Shown piece after piece: positions 15,030 through 23,446 of a DNA stretch of 33,411 nt. A program made the position numbers and the translations under genes. The stretch's first letter is position 1, and the number at the start of each line of letters is the position of its first letter. Source of the stretch: JAYRWN01 sp041917975 (GTDB taxonomy: Bacteria; Bacteroidota; Bacteroidia; Chitinophagales; Saprospiraceae); NCBI GenBank assembly GCA_041917975.1, contig JAYRWN010000177.1, positions 1 to 33,411 on the forward strand, read 5' to 3'. The notes under the pieces were generated by a model that was not told where the DNA came from, searched no databases, and was given only the letters and a program-made list of their open reading frames with translations.

Positions 15030-15614
15030 TTGAAACTTAATCTGGAACTTACCTACCCTACCCCGCCGGAGTGGATAGAAACCGTCATGGGTGACTTTAA
15101 TTCGTTCTTACAGGATCACGCGGACTGTGAACGTAAAGCGTCAGCGACTGCTATGAGTTTAGTTGCAAAATACCCTGATCGGGTTGAGATTATTCCGGAA
15201 TTGATTGAAACAGCTCTGGAAGAATTAGAACATTTTCAGTTAGTGTATAAAGTCATGGCGGAGCGTGGTATCCAGTTACAACACAGTATTGCCGAGGATA
15301 TTTACATAAAAGCCCTGGTATCAAAACTTCATTCTGGATTAAATGAGCGGTTTTTAGATCGTTTGCTGATAGGCAGTGTGTTTGAAACCCGGGGTGCAGA
15401 GCGCTTTAAACTGGTGGCAGAAGCACTGACCGATGACGATCTGAGAAAATTCTATAAAATGTTGTGGACCACCGAGGCTAAACATGGCCATATTTATGTA
15501 AAAATGGCCCTTAATTATTTCCCCGAAGAAAAAGTGTATCAAAGACTGACCTGGTGGCATGAACGGGAAGGCGAAATTGTTGAAACGCTACCTTTACGTC
15601 CGGCATTACACTAG
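15030..15614 (+). CDS. miaE: tRNA-(ms[2]io[6]A)-hydroxylase, MiaE-like
   Basis: Non-haem diiron hydroxylase of the ferritin-like fold; MiaE hydroxylates the isopentenyl group of the modified adenosine at tRNA position 37. The expected carboxylate/histidine ligands are in place: Glu34 in ADCERKASA, Glu65 and His68 in ALEELEHFQ, Glu119 in VFETRGAERF, and Glu149 with His152 in TTEAKHGHIY. Length 194 aa is complete. The only start in frame is TTG 15030, because ATG 15025 is out of frame and meets a stop at once, and an in-frame TAA lies at 15012. It overlaps the convergent glycosyltransferase gene by nine bases. Oxygen-dependent, so it suggests an aerobic lifestyle. The partner genes miaA and miaB are not in the window. 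Confidence 0.88.
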   Translation: MKLNLELTYPTPPEWIETVMGDFNSFLQDHADCERKASATAMSLVAKYPDRVEIIPELIETALEELEHFQLVYKVMAERGIQLQHSIAEDIYIKALVSKLHSGLNERFLDRLLIGSVFETRGAERFKLVAEALTDDDLRKFYKMLWTTEAKHGHIYVKMALNYFPEEKVYQRLTWWHEREGEIVETLPLRPALH

Positions 15615-16829
15615 TGGAATCAGCCGGCAACTTGGGGTTAAATATTGTGGTCTCGTCCTATCTTTTAATCGTAATACAGCTAAACAATCCGCGCGGTCTT
15701 GGCAAATTTCCAACCCATGGATGTTCATCAATGTATTCAGGACTTCCTGAATGGCACGATCCGGAAAACCCTGCCCACGCATAAAATGAAAATATTTCAT
15801 TACCATAAATGGATTAAACCAATTGTAAATGCGTTTGCGCAATGCCTCACTGGAGGAGGCTTGTTTGCTTATGGAGGATACAGTTTTTAAGAAATCTATT
15901 TGATCCAAAAAATCACGTAAGTGGTGATGCAAGCCTTCGAACGCATTGATCTTTTGAGGTTCCAAGGCCATGTTTTCCAAAAAAGAAACCATGTCCTGGA
16001 AGTATAAATATGACTCCGGATGATAAGTTAATTGGATACCAAGCTGTTGGTATTGTTTTACCGCGCGGCCGGTGCCGAAAGGGACCCGATCCGATTCGCG
16101 ACTGGAGGGCATGACCGTGGTCTCTACAAGGTCAGCCAAGCAGCCCAAGGGCATCAACTTTTGCATAAAATAAAAATCTTCACCAGCTTTATTTTTGACC
16201 ATTCCACCCTGTTTGGTATATGCTTCAGCAGTAAACGCCATAGCAGAGCCCACTGATTGAAAGGCTAAAGGATACCCAGCTATTCTTTGCCCATTAATAT
16301 ATAGACGTAAATGCAGCTCATAATCTGAGATGGCTGACAGGTTCGCACTATCCTGTCTGTGCTCAAAATAAATACTGGCTGCGTTTAACTTATGCTTCCG
16401 AAATGTAGTATAAAGGGTGGATAAGTAATTAAAACATACCACTGTGTCGGCATCCAGGCTGACCAATATACCGTGAGGATGATTTATTTGGTGGAAACGT
16501 GCCGCGGCATAATCAAGTCCAATTTTTCGAGCCATCCCCACACCGGCAATTTTTGTGGGCAATTCGGCTTCGATAACTTGAAAGTGGATCGCTGAACTCA
16601 GATCAGTGTACTTCTCTTTAAGCGCCTTAGCTTGCCCACGATGAAAAATTTTAGTTTCTTCGGGAGCATCTACGGAGTGATTTATGACCACGATGACGAT
16701 TACCTGAAATGCAAAGCCCTGATTGGCAAAAAGGGAATCTAAACAAAAATTGATATCCGCTTCACAGTACGCGGGAACAATTACAGCCAGCTCCGGAAAG
16801 GGGGCTAGTGCCGATTCATCAAGGACCAT
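15606..16829 (-). CDS. Glycosyltransferase, family 2-like
   Basis: Starts with the GT-A nucleotide-sugar binding strand LAVIVPAYCEAD (about residues 14-25) and has the metal/nucleotide Asp-x-Asp motif at Asp126-Ala-Asp128 in LVSLDADTVV, then an acceptor-side GEDFYFMQKL, as in family 2 transferases. There is no strong transmembrane helix, so it should be cytoplasmic or membrane-peripheral. The C-terminal 130 residues (FLDQIDFLKTVSS, RKRIYNWFNPFMVMKYFHFM) form a helical extension I cannot assign. 407 aa. A promoter on this strand lies at 16963-16992, leaving a leader of about 125 bases that contains an inverted repeat. It diverges from the WbqC-like gene, which fits envelope-glycan work. Donor and acceptor are unknown. 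Confidence 0.8.
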   Translation of the reverse strand: MVLDESALAPFPELAVIVPAYCEADINFCLDSLFANQGFAFQVIVIVVINHSVDAPEETKIFHRGQAKALKEKYTDLSSAIHFQVIEAELPTKIAGVGMARKIGLDYAAARFHQINHPHGILVSLDADTVVCFNYLSTLYTTFRKHKLNAASIYFEHRQDSANLSAISDYELHLRLYINGQRIAGYPLAFQSVGSAMAFTAEAYTKQGGMVKNKAGEDFYFMQKLMPLGCLADLVETTVMPSSRESDRVPFGTGRAVKQYQQLGIQLTYHPESYLYFQDMVSFLENMALEPQKINAFEGLHHHLRDFLDQIDFLKTVSSISKQASSSEALRKRIYNWFNPFMVMKYFHFMRGQGFPDRAIQEVLNTLMNIHGLEICQDRADCLAVLRLKDRTRPQYLTPSCRLIPLV

Positions 16830-16844
16830 AATGCCATATAAGAT

Positions 16845-16876
16845 GAAAGGGCGCAGAAATAAATCCGCACCCTTTC
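16845..16876. repeat. Imperfect inverted repeat in the glycosyltransferase leader
   Basis: GAAAGGGCGC (16845-16854) against GCACCCTTTC (16867-16876): nine of ten positions pair, loop of twelve. No T-run follows in either direction, so it is not a classical terminator. It lies 16 bases upstream of the ATG on the minus strand and would be in the mRNA leader. Confidence 0.55.
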
Positions 16877-16962
16877 GAAAATAATACTACCCACTAAAAC
16901 TTTATCTTAACTAAATTTTACAATATATATTATAAATATTTAATTTCTTTAACTTGATGGGT

Positions 16963-16992
16963 CAAATATAGACCATTTGTTATTATTACAAA
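16963..16992 (-). promoter_or_regulatory. Promoter for the glycosyltransferase gene
   Basis: Minus-strand TTTG (16989-16992), 18 bases, TATATTTG (16963-16970). The -7 element lies within GGTC-N7-GACC, a small palindrome (16959-16973). The rest of the 16830-17045 gap is AT-rich with nothing else supported. Confidence 0.6.
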
Positions 16993-17045
16993 AAAAAACA
17001 ACATCTTTTTTTGAAAATTTTTCTAAAAATTGAAATTTTAAAACC

Positions 17046-17681
17046 TTGCCAGGCGAGAAAATTTTAATAGAGCAGCAGTATTTTGGCCACATCGCTTATT
17101 GGTCATTGCTGCTCTCCACACAAGACGTGTTACTTGAGGCGCATGAGCATTATCAGAAGAGATCCTTTCGCAATAAAACAGAACTTTTAAGCGCTCAAGG
17201 CAGGCACATGCTTACCATACCATTGGTTAAGGGAAAACATCAACAACAGCCCATTCAGGAGGTAAAGATAGCCAATCAAGAGCCCTGGCAAGCTGTACAT
17301 ATTAAAACGCTACAGACATGCTATCGAAGCGCACCGTTCTATGATCATTACCAGGAAGAAATCAAAAGGTTAATCCTTAACGAGGAGTCTCACCTGTGGG
17401 CCTATTGCCTTCCTATTACAACCTGGGTGTCCAGGCAGTTAAACACAAATTTAAACTTGATGATTTCGGACAAATTTGAAGTAAGCCCAATGAAGGGTAT
17501 AAAGGATAAACGGAACTTCTTTAAACCCGGTCAATCGGTAGCCACATTTATTCCGATGCCATACGCGCAAGTTTTTGAGAATCGCTTGGGTTTTATCGAA
17601 AACCTAAGTATCCTTGATCTGTTATTTTGTTATGGACCTGGAACGGCTAATATTATAAACCAATCCGTCTGGAGTGTATGA
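17046..17681 (+). CDS. WbqC-like family protein
   Basis: Matches the WbqC-like family, named from polysaccharide gene clusters, with members proposed to act in acylation or amide formation on surface sugars; the chemistry is not settled. Diagnostic pieces: ILIEQQYFGHIAYWSLLL at the N-terminus, LTIPLVKGKHQQQPIQEVKI, and the C-terminal block QVFENRLGFIENLSILDLLF. 211 aa, complete. The start is TTG 17046: no ATG exists near the N-terminus, and this start places the IEQQYF block correctly. The last four bases overlap the start of the dynamin-like gene (ATGA), which implies translational coupling. Upstream 200 bases are very AT-rich. Confidence 0.82.
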   Translation: MPGEKILIEQQYFGHIAYWSLLLSTQDVLLEAHEHYQKRSFRNKTELLSAQGRHMLTIPLVKGKHQQQPIQEVKIANQEPWQAVHIKTLQTCYRSAPFYDHYQEEIKRLILNEESHLWAYCLPITTWVSRQLNTNLNLMISDKFEVSPMKGIKDKRNFFKPGQSVATFIPMPYAQVFENRLGFIENLSILDLLFCYGPGTANIINQSVWSV

Positions 17682-19393
17682 GTATCATTGATTACAATCT
17701 TATCGACAAACTGAGGGTAGAACTGCGCACTATTGTTGAAAAAGTCACTGAACTAAAGCCTTTTTTACAAAATGATGAGTTGTTCCAACGCCTTGCGGAA
17801 ATAAAACAACACATCCAATCCCCATTTTTATTTGTGGTGGTGGGAGAGGTTAAGGCAGGCAAAAGTAGTTTTATTAATGCCCTGTTGGGTACTGGTGAAG
17901 AAATATGCAAGGTGGCCCCTTCTCCAATGACCGACAGGATTCAACTTATTAAATATGGTGAGTCAGTAAAAGAAACCAAAATCAATGATTTTGTCACCGA
18001 AATAACCCAACCGGTGGACATCTTAAGGCACATAGCCATAGTGGATACACCGGGTACCAATACCATTATTCGTCACCACCAAGAAATTACCGAACGATTT
18101 ATTCCCTCTTCTGACCTGATCATTTTTGTTTTTGAAGCTAAAAACCCGTACCGGCAGTCTGCCTGGGAGTTTTTGGATTTTATTTATACTGACTGGCAGA
18201 AGAAGATCATCTTTGTTTTACAGCAAAAAGACCTTATGCCTCCTGCTGACTTACAAATAAATATACAAGGGGTGGAAAAATATGCTAAGGAAAAAGGAAT
18301 CAGTAAACCGGTAATTTTTGCTTTATCAGCCAAAGAAGAGCAGGAGCATTTATTAAGTAGTGGATTTGCCCCTTTACGTAAATATGTTGATGAAAACATT
18401 ACGGGTCATCATGCTGTGAAACTAAAATTTGAAAGCTCTTTATCCTCTATTCGCAATGCAACTGAAAAATTACATCATTTGTATCAAGTGCGTAGAAACA
18501 GGTATTTGGAAGATAAAAAGTTCAGAGAAGAAATCAAACAGTTATTGGATCAGCAGGAAAAAGCCTCGATGCGACAGTTAAATTTATTTACCGAAAACAT
18601 TTGTAATGCCTATGATCAAATATGCACCTCCAAAAAAGAAGCCATCGCTGCTGAACTATCTTTTTTTAGTTTATTAGGCCGGTCCTTTAAAGCTGTATTT
18701 GGACAAAAAGAAAGTCTGCAAACCTGGTTATTGAATCTCAATAAAACTTTTGAAGAAGAGTTACAAGTTGGTCTGAAACAAAAATTAAGTGAAGGAATTA
18801 TCCATCTTTCGGAGTCCGTGCAGCAAATGGGTTTAATGGTGGATCAGCGGGTAAAAGAACAAATCCTGATGCACCGTGATCAGGACACGCTGTTTCAGGA
18901 GAGCCTGACTCATCGGTTAGCCCTGTTAACCGACTTACATGAATCCTTTAAAAATTTTATATCAGATAGTTCACAATACACTGATAAACAATTATTCAGC
19001 AGTGAAAGTAACATCCCCACTTCCATTGCCACGGGAGGTGGAATAGCTGTTATTGGGATAATCTTAGCGGCCGTTTCCAGCGGGATGGTGTTTGACATTA
19101 CCGGAGGCGTATTGACAGGAATAGGGTTGTTATTTGCAGGTGTAACTGCAGGATTAAAACGAAAAAGTATCCTTAGCGGATTTGAAGAAGCAACAGCCCA
19201 AGGAAAAACTCAACTGAATAATAAATTGAATGCCGATCTATCACATTATATTCACAAATTGCGTGAAAAGATTGAAGACAATTTTCACACTTTTGATCAG
19301 TTCCAACGTGATGAAGCGGATCGTTTAATACAAATGGAAAAAATATTTGATGAGACTTACACCCGGCTATCAGATCTTAAATTAGTTGTTTAA
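17678..19393 (+). CDS. Dynamin-like GTPase
   Basis: A large GTPase of the bacterial dynamin-like type, expected to act on membranes. G1 is GEVKAGKS at residues 56-63, followed by SSFINALLG; the G2 Thr is in SPMTDRI, G3 is DTPGTN at 123-128, and the G4 position reads LQQKDL in place of NKxD. After the GTPase domain is a long helical, Lys/Glu-rich region (about 240-445) of the stalk kind, then a hydrophobic pair of helices (about 450-493, IAVIGIILAAVSSG and GVLTGIGLLFAGVTAG) that could insert in the membrane, and a final helical region ending at 571. The layout resembles bacterial dynamin-like proteins. It overlaps the WbqC-like gene by four bases and is followed after 13 bases by the prolyl oligopeptidase gene. 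Biological role unknown. Confidence 0.85.
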   Translation: MSIIDYNLIDKLRVELRTIVEKVTELKPFLQNDELFQRLAEIKQHIQSPFLFVVVGEVKAGKSSFINALLGTGEEICKVAPSPMTDRIQLIKYGESVKETKINDFVTEITQPVDILRHIAIVDTPGTNTIIRHHQEITERFIPSSDLIIFVFEAKNPYRQSAWEFLDFIYTDWQKKIIFVLQQKDLMPPADLQINIQGVEKYAKEKGISKPVIFALSAKEEQEHLLSSGFAPLRKYVDENITGHHAVKLKFESSLSSIRNATEKLHHLYQVRRNRYLEDKKFREEIKQLLDQQEKASMRQLNLFTENICNAYDQICTSKKEAIAAELSFFSLLGRSFKAVFGQKESLQTWLLNLNKTFEEELQVGLKQKLSEGIIHLSESVQQMGLMVDQRVKEQILMHRDQDTLFQESLTHRLALLTDLHESFKNFISDSSQYTDKQLFSSESNIPTSIATGGGIAVIGIILAAVSSGMVFDITGGVLTGIGLLFAGVTAGLKRKSILSGFEEATAQGKTQLNNKLNADLSHYIHKLREKIEDNFHTFDQFQRDEADRLIQMEKIFDETYTRLSDLKLVV

Positions 19394-19406
19394 TCATAAA
19401 CGGAAT

Positions 19407-21545
19407 ATGAAATCAAAAATCATCCCTTTCTTAATTCTTTTTGTGAGTTGCGCAAATGATAAGACTTCAATGCCAATCAATCAAACCATCGCCGTAAATT
19501 ATCCCCTGACTCGTCAAGATTCTATCAAAGATTTTTATCATGGCGAAACTATTGATGATCCGTATCGCTGGCTGGAAAATGATCGAGCCCCTGAAACAGA
19601 ACAATGGGTTAAGGAACAGAATAAAGTTACTTTTGATTATTTAGAAAAAATTCCTTATCGGAAAGCAATTGAGGAACGTTACCGCGAACTCTATAATTAT
19701 GCCCGGTATACAGCACCACAACGTGTTGGCGAGTATTATTTTTTTTATAAAAACGACGGATTGCAAAATCAAGCCGTCATATACAAACAAAAAGGGTTGA
19801 CTGGAGACCCTATCGAGTTTATTGATCCAAATAAATTTTCTGATCAAGGTACAGTATCCATTAGTCTCTCCGGACACTCTTCGGATGAAAAATATCTTTC
19901 CTATTTACGTCAAGAGGCTGGTTCGGACTGGGCAGAGATTCATATAATCAATGTAGAAGATAATTCAGAACTTACTGACGTCATCAAACATGTTAAATTC
20001 AGCGGTGTAGCTTGGGATAGTCAGGGATTTTATTATTCCCGTTATCCTGACCCGCAGGAGGGTTCCAAATATTCGGCAGCTAATCAATTTCATTCGGTGT
20101 ATTACCATCGGTTAGGAACAGAACAAAAAGAGGATGCATTAATCTACCGGGATGAACAAAATCCAACACACAACCATAACGCGTATTTAACCGATGATAA
20201 GGATTATTTGATTTTAATGAAAAGCTCCGGTACTGACGGATTTGAAACATACTATAGAAGGGCTCTTGAAAAAGGCAAATTTACGGCGTTATATACCGGA
20301 TTTAAGAACAAAAATTATGTTATCGACCACCACCAAGGAAAATTTCTGGTACTCACGGATGTGGATGCACCTAAATATCGACTGGTAAGCATAGATCCTT
20401 CAAAAATAGAAAAGGACAATTGGCAAGATATTCTCCCTGAGGAAACTAATTTGTTAGCCGGTGTAAGTTTGTGCGGTAGCAAACTCATTGCTGAATATCT
20501 GGTAGATGTTACCTCGCGGGTAAAAATTTTGAACTATGATGGTACAGGAAGCCAGGAATTGACTTTGCCCGGATTAGGCACATTTGTTGGCATGTCCGGA
20601 GAGAAAGAGGACATGGTGGGCTTTTACACTTTCACCTCTATTCTTTATCCATCAACGGTTTTTAAATACGATTTTAAGACCAGTCAAAGCGAACCTTTTT
20701 TTAAATCATCTCTATCTTTTGATCCTCAGGATTTTGAAGAAAAACAAGTCTTTTACATCAGCAAGGACGGGACCAAAATCCCTATGTTTATCGTTTCCAA
20801 AAAAGGCCTAACCCAGAATGGACAAAATCCAACTTACCTCTACGGTTATGGTGGGTTTAATATCTCAGTGACACCCGCCTTTAGTCCATGGACTATCATG
20901 TTATTGGAAAATTCAGGAGTATACGCGCTGGCTAACATACGGGGAGGCGGAGAATATGGCGAAGAATGGCATCAGGCCGGGATGTTGTTGAAAAAACAAA
21001 ATGTATTCGATGACTTTATCGCGGCCGCAGAGTATTTAATCCAAGAAAGATATACTAGCAAAGATAAACTATCTATTGCCGGTGGTTCGAATGGTGGACT
21101 GTTGGTGGGAGCCTGTATGACCCAACGACCTGATCTGTTTGCGGTGGCATTCCCGGCTGTTGGAGTTTTGGATATGCTGAAATATCACCAATTCACTATC
21201 GGTCATGCCTGGGCAGTGGAATATGGTTCGAGCGATGATCCTGAACATTTTAAAAACTTATTGGCCTACTCGCCTTATCATAATTTAAAACCCGGAACAA
21301 AATATCCCGCTACGCTAATCACCACGGCCGATCATGACGATCGTGTGGTTCCCGCTCATTCCTTCAAATTTGCCGCAAGAATTCAGCAATACCACCAAGG
21401 GGAAAATCCGGTATTAATCAGAATTGAAACGGATGCTGGCCATGGTGCCGGAAAACCAGTTTCAAAAATTATTGAAGAAGGTGCTGACCGCCTGGCCTTT
21501 TTGTTTTATAATACGAATTCACCAGTCATTTATCTAAAAGGTTAG
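19407..21545 (+). CDS. Prolyl oligopeptidase family lipoprotein (S9A)
   Basis: Serine peptidase that cuts short peptides after proline. It begins with a lipoprotein signal (MKSKIIPFLILFVSC, lipobox F-V-S-C), so it is a membrane-anchored periplasmic or surface enzyme. The N-terminal block DDPYRWLEND is the S9A hallmark, followed by a seven-bladed propeller region to about residue 430. In the catalytic domain the triad is Ser561 in GGSNGGLL, Asp645 in HDDRVVPAHS and His679 in DAGHGAG. Length 713 is normal. I prefer ATG 19407 over an in-frame TTG at 19386 because it gives the signal peptide and removes overlap with the upstream gene. Co-transcription with the dynamin-like gene is likely from the 13-base gap; a functional link is not implied. 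Confidence 0.92.
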   Translation: MKSKIIPFLILFVSCANDKTSMPINQTIAVNYPLTRQDSIKDFYHGETIDDPYRWLENDRAPETEQWVKEQNKVTFDYLEKIPYRKAIEERYRELYNYARYTAPQRVGEYYFFYKNDGLQNQAVIYKQKGLTGDPIEFIDPNKFSDQGTVSISLSGHSSDEKYLSYLRQEAGSDWAEIHIINVEDNSELTDVIKHVKFSGVAWDSQGFYYSRYPDPQEGSKYSAANQFHSVYYHRLGTEQKEDALIYRDEQNPTHNHNAYLTDDKDYLILMKSSGTDGFETYYRRALEKGKFTALYTGFKNKNYVIDHHQGKFLVLTDVDAPKYRLVSIDPSKIEKDNWQDILPEETNLLAGVSLCGSKLIAEYLVDVTSRVKILNYDGTGSQELTLPGLGTFVGMSGEKEDMVGFYTFTSILYPSTVFKYDFKTSQSEPFFKSSLSFDPQDFEEKQVFYISKDGTKIPMFIVSKKGLTQNGQNPTYLYGYGGFNISVTPAFSPWTIMLLENSGVYALANIRGGGEYGEEWHQAGMLLKKQNVFDDFIAAAEYLIQERYTSKDKLSIAGGSNGGLLVGACMTQRPDLFAVAFPAVGVLDMLKYHQFTIGHAWAVEYGSSDDPEHFKNLLAYSPYHNLKPGTKYPATLITTADHDDRVVPAHSFKFAARIQQYHQGENPVLIRIETDAGHGAGKPVSKIIEEGADRLAFLFYNTNSPVIYLKG

Positions 21546-21557
21546 TCCTCGCATTTC

Positions 21558-21565
21558 TAAATTTG
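21558..21565 (+). promoter_or_regulatory. -7 element directly upstream of the SDR gene
   Basis: TAAATTTG matches TANNTTTG and ends six bases before the ATG at 21571, so transcription would start at or near the start codon. No clear -33 element. Confidence 0.4.
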
Positions 21566-21570
21566 ACCAC

Positions 21571-22329
21571 ATGAAATTTAAAGATAAAACTGTACTGGTC
21601 ACCGGCGGCTCCCGAGGGATTGGGAAAGCAACCAGCTTCGCTTTTGCCAATGAAGGAGCTACCCTAATTATCAATTATCATACAAATAGGGACAGCGCGG
21701 AAGCTTTGCTCCAAAAATTACCTTATGGGCCACATCATTTGGTACAAGCTGATATCGCTGTGCCGGCTGAGGCTGAAAGGTTAATCCAAGAGGCCGTAAG
21801 CTTAACGGGGCGTCTCGATGTGCTCATTAACAACGCTGCTATACATGAAACGCACGCCATCAATGAGGTGGATTATGAAAATTGGCAGAGAATATGGCAC
21901 GAGACGTTAGCCACAAATTTATTCGGACCAGCCAATACCATGTTTCACGCAGCAAAAGTCATGATGGCTCAAGGTTACGGGCGTATAGTCAATGTCTCCT
22001 CCCGAGGGGCTTTTAGAGGTGAACCTGACCAACCCGCCTATGGCGCCAGCAAAGCCGGTTTAAATGCCCTTAGTCAGTCGTTAGCACAAAAGTTAGCTCC
22101 TTGGGGCATTTATGTTGCGGTGGTAGCGCCCTGCTTTACCGAAACGGATATGACTAAAGATATCTTAAATGGTCCGCGTGGACCAGAAATAAGAAAACAA
22201 AGTCCTATAGGGCGGGTTGCCCATGCGGATGAGGTGGCTAAAGCGGTGGTATTTTTGGCTGAACCGGGCACAGAGTACATGACCGGAGCTATTCTTGATG
22301 TCAACGGAGCTTCTTATTTAAGAAGCTGA
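21571..22329 (+). CDS. Short-chain dehydrogenase/reductase (FabG-like)
   Basis: NAD(P)-dependent oxidoreductase of the classical SDR family. The cofactor motif is TGGSRGIG at residues 11-18, the NNAA structural motif is at 87-90, and the catalytic residues are Ser143/144 in VNVSSRG with Tyr157 and Lys161 in YGASK. The end TGAILDVNGA is typical of FabG-like proteins. Length 252 is complete. FabG itself reduces 3-oxoacyl-ACP, but many SDRs with this look act on sugars or other substrates, and there is no fab cluster here, so the substrate is left open. It follows the peptidase gene by 25 bases and has its own possible promoter element. Confidence 0.88.
   Translation: MKFKDKTVLVTGGSRGIGKATSFAFANEGATLIINYHTNRDSAEALLQKLPYGPHHLVQADIAVPAEAERLIQEAVSLTGRLDVLINNAAIHETHAINEVDYENWQRIWHETLATNLFGPANTMFHAAKVMMAQGYGRIVNVSSRGAFRGEPDQPAYGASKAGLNALSQSLAQKLAPWGIYVAVVAPCFTETDMTKDILNGPRGPEIRKQSPIGRVAHADEVAKAVVFLAEPGTEYMTGAILDVNGASYLRS
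22308..22327. repeat. Perfect stem-loop at the convergent SDR/lipoprotein junction
   Basis: AGCTTCTTA-TT-TAAGAAGCT, nine pairs with a two-base centre, running into the SDR stop codon. No T-run on either strand. It may protect or loosely terminate the converging mRNAs. Confidence 0.5.
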
Positions 22330-22339
22330 TCTGAAACTG

Positions 22340-23443
22340 CTAATTAGGATATGCGACGGCACAAACAAATTTTATATTTTCCATTTTTACCGACTGCGTT
22401 TTTGTGGCATCAAATAACGTAGTTGAAAAAACCGTCGTCACTTTTTTGGTTTTAAAGCCAGCAGCGTTAGTGGTAAAATCTTCGACACCTTCAATGGTGA
22501 ATTGACCGTTGGCCGGGGCAAACTTAGAACTGAACAATTTCCCCTGCCCATTATAAAAATTAATTTCAGCTGTACTAAGTGGTTGAGTCGCCTGACTCTT
22601 AACCGGGACAGCTTCACACACATAATCAATGGCACAAAGTGCGCCGTTAAAGGCCACATTAGAGGGCGTTTCAATCATGAGTTGGAGCTGATTTCCATTG
22701 GCCAAAACGATCTGACTTTTAATGACTGCAGGAAGACGCTCAAATTCCACTTCTGGCGTCATTTTCCCGTTGGACCAAGCGATAGTTTTGATCGGGTTTT
22801 TCTGCTCATCTAAAGAAGTAATCGTAAGTTTATATCCATTAGCAGAGCCCACTATCCTTATTTGAATGCGACCATTACTCTCTACCGAGAGTTTTTGGCT
22901 CAGAGTTATAGTAATCCCATTACTATGCTTGATGATCATGGCCAAGGTATTTTTTTCATTGGCTTCAAAGGTCAACCCGGGAAGTTCCCGATAGGTTTTA
23001 TCATTCAACATCCAAAAAACAGAGGTTGTAGTCGAATCTCCAGTTTTCCGACATTCGATATTCTGTCTGATCAAAAAGCGTATGCTGTCTTTTATTTCGG
23101 AACTAACCTGACGTTTTCCAGGCGCAAGGCTGGTATTAATTGCAGGCAATCCGTTTACCGGCTGATGATCCCGTAAATAAAGTGACAGCGAATTTGGACA
23201 ATTAGCTGTGCAGTTTTGGGGACGTAAATACGCTTTAAATAAATAGACATTTTGGTTATCTTTTTCAAAATACCCATCCATAAAATAATTGTTCTGCCCG
23301 GCCACAATACTCCAGGGCTGGCCATTTAACAAACCTTCGGCAAAAAATTGTGGTTTAGTACTTGCACTTGGTTCAGGAAAATCAATGGTCTGACATCCTT
23401 CAAAACTAAACCAGAGAATTATAAATAAACAAAGGGTACGCAT
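22340..23443 (-). CDS. Hypothetical lipoprotein
   Basis: A 367-residue protein with a lipoprotein signal (MRTLCLFIILWFSFEGC, lipobox F-E-G-C, Cys17), so it should be anchored in a membrane, probably the outer membrane and possibly the surface. The body is beta-rich, with several cysteines (NCTANCPNS near residue 80, CAIDYVC near 275) that could form disulfides. I do not recognise a domain. It is the last gene of a minus-strand run and starts three bases after the stop of the anti-sigma-like gene, so it is almost certainly in the same operon as the sigma factor. That position suggests a role in the same sensing or surface function; this is inference. Confidence 0.75.
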   Translation of the reverse strand: MRTLCLFIILWFSFEGCQTIDFPEPSASTKPQFFAEGLLNGQPWSIVAGQNNYFMDGYFEKDNQNVYLFKAYLRPQNCTANCPNSLSLYLRDHQPVNGLPAINTSLAPGKRQVSSEIKDSIRFLIRQNIECRKTGDSTTTSVFWMLNDKTYRELPGLTFEANEKNTLAMIIKHSNGITITLSQKLSVESNGRIQIRIVGSANGYKLTITSLDEQKNPIKTIAWSNGKMTPEVEFERLPAVIKSQIVLANGNQLQLMIETPSNVAFNGALCAIDYVCEAVPVKSQATQPLSTAEINFYNGQGKLFSSKFAPANGQFTIEGVEDFTTNAAGFKTKKVTTVFSTTLFDATKTQSVKMENIKFVCAVAYPN

Positions 23444-23446
23444 TAA

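Noticed and set aside
16845..16876. Terminator for the glycosyltransferase region
   Set aside because: No T-run on either strand after the stem, and it lies at the 5' end of the gene.
17046..22329. A mobile or defence island around the dynamin-like gene
   Set aside because: No integrase, transposase, direct repeats or known defence partner; neighbours are ordinary metabolic or envelope genes.
22502..23176. Plus-strand frames of 103-104 codons opposite the lipoprotein gene
   Set aside because: No start context, promoter or recognisable protein; the minus frame has a signal peptide and operon position.
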